Assembly: GCA_036346405.1 (NCBI GenBank)
Contig: CM070550.1
Span: 10,016,115-10,080,114 of the forward strand
DNA length: 64,000 nt
Reading direction: 5' to 3'
DNA from: Phyllostachys edulis
Taxonomy: Eukaryota; Streptophyta; Magnoliopsida; Poales; Poaceae
Notes under the pieces: model-generated
Databases searched by the model: none
Told to the model about the DNA's origin: nothing
The model's input: only the letters and a program-made list of their open reading frames with translations
Translations under genes and position numbers: made by a program
Part shown: in pieces, positions 20,110-30,929 of the stretch
How positions within the stretch are numbered: the first letter of the stretch is position 1
How the letters are laid out: every line of letters starts with the position of its first letter

Positions 20110-20760
20110 TTGAGATTTTTTGTTCTTGTTTGATTTTTTTATGAAACTTGTTGAAATTTTTTGAAACATTTCGAAACTTGCTTAAACTTGTTGAAACTTG
20201 AGTTCCAAAATCTGAAACTTGTTGAAGCTTCTTGAAATATGTTAAAACTTGCTGAAACTTCTTAAAACTCTTATGTCTGAAACTTGTTGAGTTCCAAAAT
20301 CTGAAATTTGTTGAAACATACTGAAACTTCTTGAAACTCTTTTATCTGAAACTTGCATTGTTAAACTTGAGCTTGAAACTTTTTTTGAATCTTCTGAAAA
20401 CTTCTAGAAATAAATGAAATTCACTAAAACCTAAAAGTTTTAAAATGTTTTCACGAGACTTTTTGAAACTTCATGAAACTTACTGAAACTCTTTTGTCTG
20501 AAACTTGTTGAAACTTAAGTTTCAAAATCTGAAACTTAGGTTTGAAACTTTCGTAGAATCTCTGGAACTTCTAGAAATACGTGAAACTCACGGAAACCTA
20601 AAACTTCTAAAATATTTTCACGATACTTCTTGAAACTTTCTTTGAATCTTCTGAAAACTTATAGAAATCTAAAACGCGTTGAAACCTAGTTAAAACTTCA
20701 AACTCGAAATCTGAAACTTTTAAGCAACTAAAACTCCACCAAACTGCATGAAACCGCTGT
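20110..20760 (+). repeat. Degenerate GAAACTTG-type repeat field
   Basis: More than thirty GAAACTT or GAAATTT-like units occur with irregular 10-20 base spacing, e.g. GAAACTTGTTGAAACTTGAG, and larger internal duplications (ACTTCTAGAAATAxxTGAAA at about 20,399 and 20,567). No coding function. Confidence 0.8.
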
Positions 20761-21823
20761 GTATTTCAACGGTAGAACGTGAATAGCATCTCCCAAAATA
20801 AAAACCCGACAGCAACAATATGCGCATCACGTGGTCGTGGCAAGGGGCCGGGCACGCACGCACAGCTAGCCACGTACAATTCTTCATCACGTACGCGCGC
20901 GCGTCGCGTCAACCGAACGCGCGGATGCATGCACCGATGTAGCAAACGGAGGCTACGGCCGCGGGGGTTTCGCGCGCCCCGGGGGGCAAACGGAGGCTTA
21001 CGGCCGCGCCGTGTTACGCTACGATACGCGCGGACACGTGATGACTCATGAATCGATCGACATATGCTGGTATATGCATGGTATACATACGTGCGCGCGT
21101 GGGCGTTGCGGGCGGCCGGCCGGGCGGCGAAACGACAGGGTTCGAAGCAGCTGGAGAGTAGCTAGTAATAATATCGTGGCGGGCGCGCACGCCGCTATCG
21201 GGGAGATTCGCGGTGGTCGCTATCCAACAAATGCGCTCAACTGCAAGTCCGCGCCCCTTTCCGCTTGTCCCCCTCTGCCCGCCCTCTTCCCCTACGCTTC
21301 CGCCTTCTCGACTCCGTGTGGGGGATCCATGTTCCCTGCCCTGCCACTAATGTCAGCAGCGCAGGTTTTGCAACCTCTTGGGCTGTGTACACACCCTTGC
21401 TAGTTTGCTACTCAGCGTACGTGGCCTAATGGGTGATGGTGATGATGATGATCAAAGGTAATTAGGTTAGCTGGTTAACCTTGGGCTAGCTCGTAATTCA
21501 TTCTGGCGGTCACCGGACCCTTACAGGTTAATGTAGGGAGTTTTTATGCTATTAGGATTAACGTAGAAGGAGATTATGGTAAGCAATGCTTTTAAATTCC
21601 CTTTTTTTGTGCGTGAAAGCAATCTTCAGTAAACACAAAAGCTCAAGGAATAGAAATGGGAACCAAATGTTTCACCGAGAAGAACCTAGATTTCCAACGA
21701 CACTAGCTTTCCTTCGAGATGTCAAACCAAACTATGCTTGAGGTCTGTTGAGAACCCTGCTCCCGAAGCGGTTTTGACCCCGCTCGGTTCTTTGGGTCCT
21801 TAACCTGGTTTTTTTCTAGAACG
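20761..21823. other. GC-rich accessory DNA, no gene recognised
   Basis: Includes a small tandem duplication, GCAAACGGAGGCTACGGCC near 20,942 and GCAAACGGAGGCTTACGG near 20,987. ORFs here are Arg-rich and lack motifs. The last eight bases, CTAGAACG (21,816-21,823), are the left target duplication of the next element. Confidence 0.4.
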
Positions 21824-23264
21824 CATAGGCGGACCCTCTATGAGTCAGGCTGAACACTCTTCTTTTTTTTTTTTTTTTTTGCAAAATACTTGATATATAA
21901 TAGGTATATTAGATGTATATGTTATTAGTTAGACCAAATTATATATTTGTGTTCGTAAATGAATTCGGCTCGTATTCCCCACACCTCGTGTACGGATCAT
22001 GTAATACATTACGTCTATTTTCCTTCCTACTCCAGCCCACCAAACCCTAACCTCTATTCTCTCTCTCATCCTATGGCTGTGTGTGGGGTGTGGGGAGAGG
22101 GGCTCCAAGTGGCGAACGAGCGGAGGTGTGGGCTATGAAGGCGAGCGACGGTCGGTGGACCTGGCCTTCGTCATGACAACAAGCGGCGTGAGACTACGCA
22201 GGCGGCCGTCTTGTAGCGCACTGCAGCAGGCGAACAAAGATGTGACGTGAACAAGCTGGTGGCAGCGCCGGAGCGACAAACAGGGAGGAAGGGAGCGGGC
22301 GGCTCCAAGGGAGCAACGCAGTGGCCGGGAGGGAGCATGGCGGCGGAAAGGGAGCAGCATATCCAGCTCACCGTCATCGTCCTCTCTCCAGATCTAGGTG
22401 TGTTCCGCGCGCACCACTTCTTCTCTCTGGCTCTGCTCTGCTACAACTCCGGTTCTTTCTAGAGTCTAGCCTCTTCCTCTATTTTCTTGATTCTTTCCAG
22501 TGGATGCTGTACAAAAATACAATCTTTGCCTTGGACAATGAACAGATAGTTAAACCCTTGTTACATATGTTTACATGCTAATTTTTGCTCTATGGAAGGA
22601 ACATTTTTAGATGGGGTTCTTGCTGATGGGAAAAGACCAGGATCAGCAAGGTATGCCACTGTCATTTTTTTTTTTTGGAAAAAGAAAGCGGGAGCTCTAC
22701 GGATCATTGTTAGAGGAAGAAAATAAGTTTTAGCAGTCTAACTGGTACAACCCAGAACAGAAAAAAGTGAGAAAACAACAACGACCAAGCAAGCACAAGG
22801 TTTTTTTTAAATAAAAAAAAAGAAGACAGGAGCTCTATCAATCACTATTTGAGGAAGAAAATAAATTTTAGCAGTATAACTGCTACAACCCAAAACAGAA
22901 AAAATAGAAAAAAAACAACAACGACCAAACACTAAGCACAAGTCTTGGCCACACCATGCAAAAGCAACATAACTCAATAAAATATGATACTTGGAGCTAA
23001 AATAGCTCTATTTCTAGTTTCCACCTCCTCAACTGTAATTGATATCTATAATTTGATGTTTAATTCATGCCATTATGATTGTTTTATATTGTCCATTTCC
23101 TCGTATGAAATCATTAATTTCTATATTTTTTGTATTTTATTATATATACGTATATCGTCGTATCAGTGTTTTTTGGGGAAATAATATTTTACGGTATCGA
23201 TATATCTGGACAACATAACTTTAAAGTCTGAATATTTATCCTAAAAATCTTGGATCCGCCACTG
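21824..23264 (+). mobile_element. hAT-like non-autonomous element, copy A (1.44 kb)
   Basis: Perfect 8-bp target duplication CTAGAACG at 21,816-21,823 and 23,265-23,272. Termini are CATAGGCGGACCCT on the left and, read inward on the minus strand, CAGTGGCGGATCCA on the right: imperfect inverted repeats of the CAG-GGCGGA type common in grass hAT elements. The interior matches copy B at 55,238-58,187 along its length, including a duplicated A-rich unit (22,670-22,945) with AGGAGCTCTATC and ACAACGACCAA. No transposase gene. Confidence 0.85.
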
Positions 23265-23625
23265 CTAGAACGAGAGAACATAAGCCGATGGTATTTTTAT
23301 TTGGCAAACTGTAATTTTCTCTGGCGTCGTTAAATAAGTTTGCTAGGGAGTGTTTGTACAGAGCACCGTCCTAATAACCCGACAATGACTACGACGCATC
23401 TGGTTGACAGGACAAAACCCACATGACAGACATTATTACGGAAGTATGACCGGGAGAGCCACCTAAATGGCAAACGCACTAGCTTCCATTAGAGACAAGA
23501 TCGACCACTTTTATTGGTCACAACTCACAGGCGGCATAGCGCTAATCTGCAAAAATTATTAGGAGCGCAAGCCGATTGGTTAGACCACGAGCAGCTTTTG
23601 TGGGGGATTCATTATTTGCCCCTCT

Positions 23626-24239
23626 AGGGTATTTTCAAATCTTCAATAGTATATTTATTATCGTCTCTTAGTTATATTATATCAACAAAATCCTATATAA
23701 AGAAGTGAGGGGGAAGAGAGAGAACACAGGTCGTCTCTTCCTGAAGAGACTGTTGTGCACGCGAAATAAGACATGATACATTAATATACTCTAGTTGACA
23801 TGTAGGTCTGTTTCAAAAGAAAATTATAAAATATAAATGTTAGAGAGTGCGCTAGAGACTATCTATTGGAGATGTTATCTCTAACTCTAATAGTTAGAGA
23901 TAACCTTGTCTCTAACATATGCTACATCATCTTTAGAGGCAACATCTCTAATAGATAGTCTCTAACACACTCTCCAACATTTATATTTTATAATTTTTCT
24001 CTGAAACGGGTCTACATGTCAACTAGAGTAAATTAATGTATCATGTCTTGTTTCATGTGCACAACAGTCTCTTCAAGAAGAGACAACACGTGCTCTCTCT
24101 CCTCCTCCTCTCTCCTCCACGTAGGATTTTGTTGACGTGGCATGGCTAAAAGACGACAATAAATACACTATTGGAAATGCCCTAAGGATGATGTAGCATA
24201 TGTTGAAGACAAGATTATCTCTAACTATTAGAGATGCCC
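23626..24239. mobile_element. Foldback/MITE-like insertion nested in the MULE left TIR
   Basis: Two arms of about 255 bases (23,626-23,885 and 23,925-24,185) are inverted copies, sharing for instance GAGACTGTTGTGCAC, GACATGATACATTAAT and CTCTAGTTGACATGTAG with their complements. Ends read GGGTATTTTC and GAGATGCCC, flanked by CTA and TTA, suggesting a 3-bp TTA/CTA target duplication of the Harbinger type. An extra inner repeat (ATATGCTACATCATC and complement) suggests two nested events. Confidence 0.7.
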
Positions 24240-24544
24240 TTAGATCGGTATTTAGAAACTACATTCATTTCCGATGTAATGTTTTTTTTTACCCCTCATT
24301 TAGTATGTTTCTTTGTTATTTGCCATCTTTTCCTTCTTCTTTTTTAACCATTTCTGCTAGTTTTCCGTTACCAGCCACGCAAAAGTACTCTTTTACCCCC
24401 TTGGTCGCACGTTCCGTGCTGCAAGCTCCTTCGCCAACGCAAAGCTCTTCTCCTGCAACCTCCCGCACTCTGACGTCTTCCTCGACAACTCCTACCATGA
24501 ATTACCAAATCAAATCTCGCCACCAGAATAATCAATTTACCTCT

Positions 24545-25023
24545 ATTTTAGCATTGAGTAGCTGTTGAACACATTCCTTCTCCTTCCTAACCACCTCCCG
24601 CACCGCCTCCATCGTCGCAGCCTGCTCCCTTCACCGAACAACTTGAACCAAAACCACCAAGAAACCATCAGCAATCCAGACAAAACACGATCCGTTACAA
24701 AATCCAGAAAACGTAGCAGCAGCACTAGCCTCGGCGTTGAGCTTCTGGATCTCGTCTTGCTACTCCTCGAGCACCCTACCAAGGGACGCCACCTTCTGTT
24801 CCAGCCGGGTGACCTCGACGGCGAGCGCCTCCAGGTCGGCACCCTCAGAGATATCTTGCGAGGGTGAGTGGGCCTGGGTTGGGCATGTGCTTGGTGGATC
24901 GGAAGAAGAGGCGGGTTGGTGGCGCCAGCAGGTTGCTTGCAGACGGGATGGTGAGCTTCTTCTTTCCACCGGCGAGACTCCGACCATTGCTCTGGTCTTT
25001 CGTTCGGTCCCCGCACGCATCAA
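24545..25023 (-). pseudogene. Captured coiled-coil gene fragment inside the MULE
   Basis: On the minus strand one frame reads Ala-Asp then LEALAVEVTRLEQKVASLGR, Val-Leu-Glu-Glu, an in-frame TAG, then QDEIQKLNAEASAAA, a heptad-like coiled coil. After an intron-like stretch, REQAATMEAVREVVRKEKEC follows, also helical. The parent gene is not recognised. The stop and retained intron-like sequence argue for a non-functional capture. Confidence 0.5.
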
Positions 25024-25497
25024 GATTCAAGAAGCCTCTTTTAGCCAGACATTGCAATGAGAGAAGAAAAGAAATGGATTAGGGATAAGAGTAGACCAAA
25101 GGGCGTGGAACACATGGTCGCAAGAGGGGAGGCAGTGGAGGTGCTAGTCAGAGAGCAGGCGGAGGTCCTCGTAGCAGATGGTGCAGACTGGCCATGCGAC
25201 AACGATGGCGGTGGCGGGCTTGAGCACAGAACGATGGCTGGTGCAGCCGAGGGGTAAAAGAATACTTTCGTGTGTCTTATAACGGAAAAACGGGCAGAAA
25301 TGGTTAAAAAAGAGGGAAAGAGGGCAAATAACAAAGAAACAGACTAAGTGAGGGGTAAAAAAACATTACATCTGGAATGAGTTTAGTTTCTGAATATCGG
25401 TCTAACATGAGGACAAATAATGAATTCCCCTTTTGTTAGAGCCCGGCCATAGTAGCTACTGTTCGTACAATTCCGAAATCAAAATCCTGGTGCGAGT

Positions 25498-25640
25498 CAG
25501 GGGCGAATCTAGGTAGGTGGGTGCAACTGCACCTCAAAATTTTTTTACAAAAAAACAAGTATATGATAGATATATTATGTATATATACACATACATGGTG
25601 GCATTTCGTATGCACATAGGACATCCCAACCATCCATTGC
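25498..25640 (+). mobile_element. Left end of a third hAT-like element
   Basis: CAGGGGCGAATCTAGG at 25,498 is a typical hAT-type terminus. The following T-run, ATGATAGATATATTATGTATAT and nearby sequence resemble the inside of copies A and B just after their left ends. The right end was not found. Confidence 0.45.
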
Positions 25641-25845
25641 TGAACTGACGGCGTGCATTGCTCCTACCTCCCACCTCCGGTGTTTTTGCGGAAAAGCCCC
25701 CGCGCGAAACATCATTTCCTTCGTTCGGCCCCCCACGTCCACCAGCCCGAACTTTCGTTTGACCCCTCCCCCCCCCCTCCCCAGCACCATCTAGGGTTGT
25801 GCTCCGCACCACCCGCTTGCAGCCGCCCCTTCGTCCCTGTGTACG

Positions 25846-25928
25846 CCGTGACGAAACAGCCTCTAATACTTCGAGGGCGGCCACCGCGCCATCGTCTTCA
25901 ACCACATCCAGGGCATCAAGGACAAGGT
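25846..25928 (+). pseudogene. Prohibitin exon fragment
   Basis: One frame encodes GGHRAIVFNHIQGIKDK, which is diagnostic of the N-terminal part of prohibitin (inner mitochondrial membrane scaffold, SPFH family), followed by GTCCGG where an intron could begin. The bases before it still resemble the transmembrane-to-domain junction but contain a stop one codon upstream of Tyr-Phe-Glu-Gly-Gly. Nothing of the SPFH core is recognisable downstream. It looks like a capture by the hAT-like element whose end lies at 25,498. Confidence 0.65.
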
Positions 25929-27085
25929 CCGGACTCACCACACGCTCATCCCTCTCTCCCTCTCTCCCTTTCTCTACTTCGATGCGTGGTGGTTGGTTGT
26001 GGTGGTGGCGATTCGGTTGGGTAGCGTAGGGTTTAGGGCACGATTGGTTGGAGATATGTGGCCAAACTGTTGCGGTGAGATGCGTGGCAGCCTGGATGGT
26101 GTTTTGAGCAGATTTATTGGGATTTTTTTGCACGCTCCTGTAAATCCAAGCTAATCGTTTGCGTTGGTTGGTTAGTTGCACCATAAGATGTGTGGAATGT
26201 ATGGTGTGGGGGGGTTGGTGTGGAGTTATTGCAAGAACATGCCAATCTGTAGTCTAATGCTAGTGATTTCAGCTGTCTGATTCCTTGTTTGGACAACTAT
26301 CGCAGCAGCCCAAGTGCCGCATGGATTCCATGGAAGATGTGAGTAGCTCCGTACGCCCACTAGCGTGGCTGCAAAGGAGGTGGCTAAGCAGGAGTTGTAA
26401 TATTTGCTTTGTTGAAGTTCAGTAGTTTGGAATCAATGCAGGCAATTAAGTATTCATGGACTTGTAATATTTTGCATATTGGAGTTGTAATATGTTGTAT
26501 GGAATTGTAATCTGTTTGGTCAATGCTATAACTCTTGTAGGAGTTTGCAGGGACAAGTTGTCATTTGTTTGGGGAGTTATTTTTCAGTACTTGTTTCATG
26601 TTTGTTATGACTTATGACCTCTTCATCATGTTTTAAGTTCAGCATATAATGGGTACTATAATTTCGGCAAGAAATCTTGGCTCCTTGGTTTTTGTATGGC
26701 TATTCAATTGTAATTTACTGAATCTGTATGACTGCTGCCTTACCTGCATCAAAAGCAACAACATTGTCAACCCAGCTGGCACTACTACAGGTAAGGATTG
26801 GTCCTAACTTTTTGTTACCTCTGTGCCCCAATTTGTTTTCAGTTAAGAGAAGAAAATTTTGATATATCTATTCTTTCACCTCTTGAAGTAGACCTATCTG
26901 CAATCTGCGTAGTACATATGTTGGGTGCTACCTGACTATCTGTTCTGACCGGCAGTTGGGGAATGTTTCTTTGTCAACTTGTTTAGACAGTAGGATCTGA
27001 TTAGACAATCTGATGTAAGAATCCTCTATGATCCCATCCTTGAAATGATCACTCTTGTTTACGATTTGTCCAAAATTTCAGCTCA

Positions 27086-27289
27086 GATTTGTCCAAAATG
27101 TTGACAGGTTTTTCAAGTGATACCAGTTCAGCTCAGATTTGTGGAGTATCAGTTAGCTACAGTTTGAGTTCAGTTCAGATTTCTGGAGATTTGTCCAAAA
27201 TGTTGGCAGGTTTTTCAAGTGATATCAGTTCAGCTCAGATTTGTGGAGTATCATTTAGCTACAGTTTGAGTTCAGTTCAGATTTCTAGA
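27086..27289 (+). repeat. 102-bp tandem duplication
   Basis: Two copies start with GATTTGTCCAAAATGTTG (27,086 and 27,188), differing at a few positions. The period of 102 bases keeps a reading frame open as two 34-residue Ser-rich repeats, but there is no other sign of coding. Confidence 0.85.
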
Positions 27290-28317
27290 GATGAGAGATT
27301 CACGGATGAGTGCAATGTAACACTTGAACCTGGGAATGAGAACATTTGACGGTAGCTGCAGTCATTAGGCATCAATTTGTTCCAATGAGAATAGTGGTTG
27401 GCCACTTAATTTGTTCCAACTTCCAAGCAATTCATTAAGCATTTGGTATGCACAAAATAGAACTCGTTTTCAAACTCTAGGAAAATTCATCAACAATAGC
27501 TTCAAAAGAACTAAATGTCTAAATCCAAGTTGTTTGTGCTCTCTTGCTATGTCAAAAACAAGATACATGTCGTATTTCCATCTAAGCAATTCATCGAGCA
27601 CTTGATGTGCACAAAAATGAATTGAATATAGAGTTCAGTCTCTCCAGAAATTAACCTGTGAACCCTCTTGAGCATAATAAGGAGAAAGAATTAAACAAAA
27701 AATCTGAAAGTGTTTACATTTTTTTCCTTTTCATTTGAAAGAAGAAAATCAAGGACTTACTGAGGCAAGAGGAAAATATTTCTGCTATCGATGGTTTACA
27801 TCGCAAAGCTACAATACATTATTTTTCAATGCCAGAAAGACAGTCAATCCACAAACAAGTGATACATGAAAACTGCCATGAACATTGTGCTCAGTGTATT
27901 CAAACACTCAATTGTCCATCTCATTCAATCAACACCTCATTCAATCAACACCTCATTTCACCTGGATTGCCATTTATATTATTTAGATCAGGATGTAAAG
28001 GTCTATTTATAGAAACAGAGACCGGACAAAACCCATCCAAGGCCTCTTCAACGACAACATGCATGAATCTTTTGAATTGCCACGTTTGTTGTATCAGCAA
28101 CATAGACATTTTATGTATCATCCACAACAATGCCTGTGGGGAGCTTGAATAGTGCATCATTCGGTTTACTGTCTATATGACCTGAATGCCCCTAGAAAGA
28201 ACCAGTGGCCAGTCTTCCCTTGCTATCTGTAGAGATCTTAATATTAGTCTCAGTAGGCAGATTCATTGATACCAACAGAATATTAAGAATGCAAACCAAG
28301 AATATTGTCCATACATC

Positions 28318-28362
28318 AATTCCATTCCATTCCATTCAATTCAATTCCATTCCATTTGTAGC
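28318..28362 (+). repeat. (ATTCC)n microsatellite
   Basis: Runs of CATTC with some CAATT units. Close by are a 34-bp tandem duplication at 28,470-28,537 (CAATGCATCCAGTTACACAA unit) and a 35-bp spaced repeat of CAAAAACTACTCAAAATCTC at about 28,642 and 28,677. Confidence 0.8.
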
Positions 28363-30929
28363 TCTCAAACAGTAGTACAATATCAAGAACATGAGCAGAC
28401 CTGTAGAAGCATTCATTCAGAACTAATTCATTTGAACAAGAAAATATCCAACAGCTTTCCATTGCAGTTCAATGCATCCAGTTACACAACCATTTGGATC
28501 ATTCAATGCATGCAGTTACACAACCATTTGGATCATTCAGTGCACAAAGCAGTGAGAAATCATGGTTCAAACATGCTTGCTGAAACATGCTTCCATTGAT
28601 AGAGCACAAAGACATAGTTCATACATTGGTTCATGAAATTGACAAAAACTACTCAAAATCTCCAGGATTCCAGTCTTTACAAAAACTACTCAAAATCTCC
28701 AAGGGCAGCGCAGGGGCCGGCGTAGGCTCGGCTCGGCTCCGGCTGGCCCCAACACTTCGTTCTTCTCCATGAACTTAGTACTGCCTCCCAACCGAAAAAT
28801 CAAGCACATATCACAAATGGTTCTCTCTGACATCAATATCTCATCCCATCTCAAGAAAAATCAAGAAAGCACAAGTATGAATCGAGTGCTTACCGACGGC
28901 CTCTTCAGGAGGGAAGCGGCAGATCTTGAACGCAGGAAATCGGCTCGGCTCGGTACAGGCATGCATGCATAGAGGCTCTGGAGGCGTGAGTCCTCGGTGT
29001 AGAAGCGTCAGAACCCAACCCTTCACTCGGTAGCAGCAGCATGACAGCGCTTCTTGGAGAATGGGGATTCAGGCGGGCGGGGGGCTCAATGGCGTCGCAG
29101 ACCTCGTCTTGAGGCGGCGAGCAGGCGCGGCGCACAGAGCACCAACCCTAGCTTCAACGGGGGGTGACGCTGGGGCTCGGAACGGAGAATGAGATCAGCA
29201 TGGGGGCGTTTTTGCATTAAACCAAGTGGGAGGTGCGAGGGAGATCGTGGCTGTCGGATCTTGCTTCAACGGCCAGGATTGGCCTTGTGCACATGTCCAC
29301 AGATGTGGGCATGTGCACAGGATATGCCGCCCACATACATGGTCTAAATATAAACATTTGCATCCCTCTAGTGTTTTCATCTACACTGAGTGTAGTGGTA
29401 GATCACGCGAGCACGCAGCCCATTATAGATAGGAATAGCATGGGTGATTAATGCTTGAATGATTGCTTGGTAATATTTATTGAGTGCGAGTTTTTTTTAT
29501 ACAAGTTAGTGATGATGATGTAATCAACCACTTTTAAGGCATGAAGGAATACCTTGTGAAGTTGTAATTTTTTTTCTAATGTATTTTTTATTTCGACTGT
29601 AGTCTAAACAATATATCTAATTTGTTATATTTGAACAATTAGACTTTACTTTGGGCTTGAGCTTTCATGTTCGCACCTCTATCACCGGAATCCCCACTGA
29701 TATCGGCATGTCAGAAAGGTGCTAATGGATGGCCTCAAGAACTGGGTTATTTGTGGGGTTGGGCTAGTAATTTACTGCTTTACTAGTGTCGCAGCATTCC
29801 AATCGAATTGAAGCCGTGCATGCTGCTTGCTGGTACCTGCTGGTAAATTGAATCCACGGCTATTACAAAGTAGTGGCACGATGGTGCAATGTGGTGCGGC
29901 CTTCATGCCCACTGGATCGAAAAGGCACGGCCCGCGTGATCATAGCGCTGTAGCAAAGCAGAACACTGTAGCTTTTTCTGGATGTTGTTGCAATCGATCC
30001 CGACCTAGTTTTCCAGCTGGGTGGCTAAGACCGATAGAACGGTGCTGTGGTGTGTCCCTTACAAATGGCAGAGATCTTGAGTACTGGGGACCGGAGGTAG
30101 ATCGGTCATGGATATCAATGGCCAACAAGTCGTACAACAAGCGAATCTTGGGCTCTCTAGAGTGAAGGTAACCTGGGAAAGGGATACCTGGTCTCCGTCG
30201 TGCTGGTTTGCTCGGCGCCAAGGTCCACGAGTTACGGGTGTGTAATGTACGACCTGTGCACCCACACCTACATGCTATACTGTCCTCAAAAGAAGAAGAA
30301 AAAGCCATATGCTTACACACTACTACTACACAGTAACTCAGGGAACTGGGAGAAGCAAATCTATGACAGCACAATAGGTTTCTCTTGGGATACTAGCAAT
30401 GGTGTGGATATGGCGGTCGTGGAAACACAGGCTCCTGTACGTTCGGACTCGAAGGGCGAACGGCAAGGCAAGACAGAATCACAGAATGCACAAATTTCCG
30501 TATGCTTGGTGAACGGATAAACACCAGAATGTAGCTTACGAGGGGTTGAACATTGCAATGCCCCTCGCAAACTTTTGTCTGACACGACAGTCACAATTCG
30601 CCAACACTCCTAATAAATAGATGCCAATCTTTAGATTCTACTGCATTCCGAATAGCTAGCTAGTAACAACACATCTAAACCGAACCAGACAGCCGTGTGC
30701 ACGACAAGGCTATGAATAGCGCAGAACCGCAGCGTCAAAAGACATTAGTACCGCAGGTTGGAGCACAGGCTCCTACAGGGCAGTAAAGTGTAGATTCCAG
30801 CATCCGCACCTGCAAACAACAACAGTGTCATGTTTGAGTGGCCATCACGTACACGGTACACATCATCTGTAGTGAAAGCACAAAAGCAGTAAAGGGCGCA
30901 CCTACCGTGCAAGCTCAAGACAGCTGCTT

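Larger units (their letters stand above)
23602..25432. mobile_element. Long-TIR Mutator-like element (Pack-MULE candidate)
   Basis: The left end (GGGGATTCATTATTTG at 23,603, resuming at 24,241-24,440) is the inverted complement of the right end (25,230-25,430). Matching segments include GATGTAATG-T-run, TTTACCCCTCA, TTTCTTTGTTATTTGCC and TTAACCATTTCTGC. The inverted repeats are about 200 bases once the nested foldback is removed. Left flank TTTTGTGGG and right flank TTTTGTTAG match at 7 of 9 bases, a weak target duplication. The interior holds a GC-richer coiled-coil gene piece. No transposase. Confidence 0.75.
25929..30900. other. Accessory DNA without a recognisable gene
   Basis: AT-rich sequence with small tandem duplications (27,086; 28,470; 28,645) and a GC-rich patch at 28,690-29,200 that may be a captured 5' exon, as CAGCGCAGGGGCCGGCG and a CCAACCCTAGCTTC leader-like string occur there. 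Its ORFs have no known motif. The last ~200 bases before 30,930 are probably ARP7 3' UTR. Confidence 0.4.

Noticed and set aside
19770..20169. Several overlapping ORFs of 80-126 residues
   Set aside because: GC-rich stretch open on both strands, no domain, Kozak-poor and next to a simple repeat field.
20110..20760. CRISPR-like array
   Set aside because: Units are irregular and overlapping, spacers are not unique, and the DNA is from a plant nuclear genome.
24545..25023. Functional gene in the MULE
   Set aside because: In-frame TAG, intron-like interruption and position between long inverted repeats indicate a captured fragment.
27089..27349. 86-residue Ser-rich ORF as a gene
   Set aside because: Explained by a 102-bp duplication (a multiple of three) in otherwise non-coding DNA.
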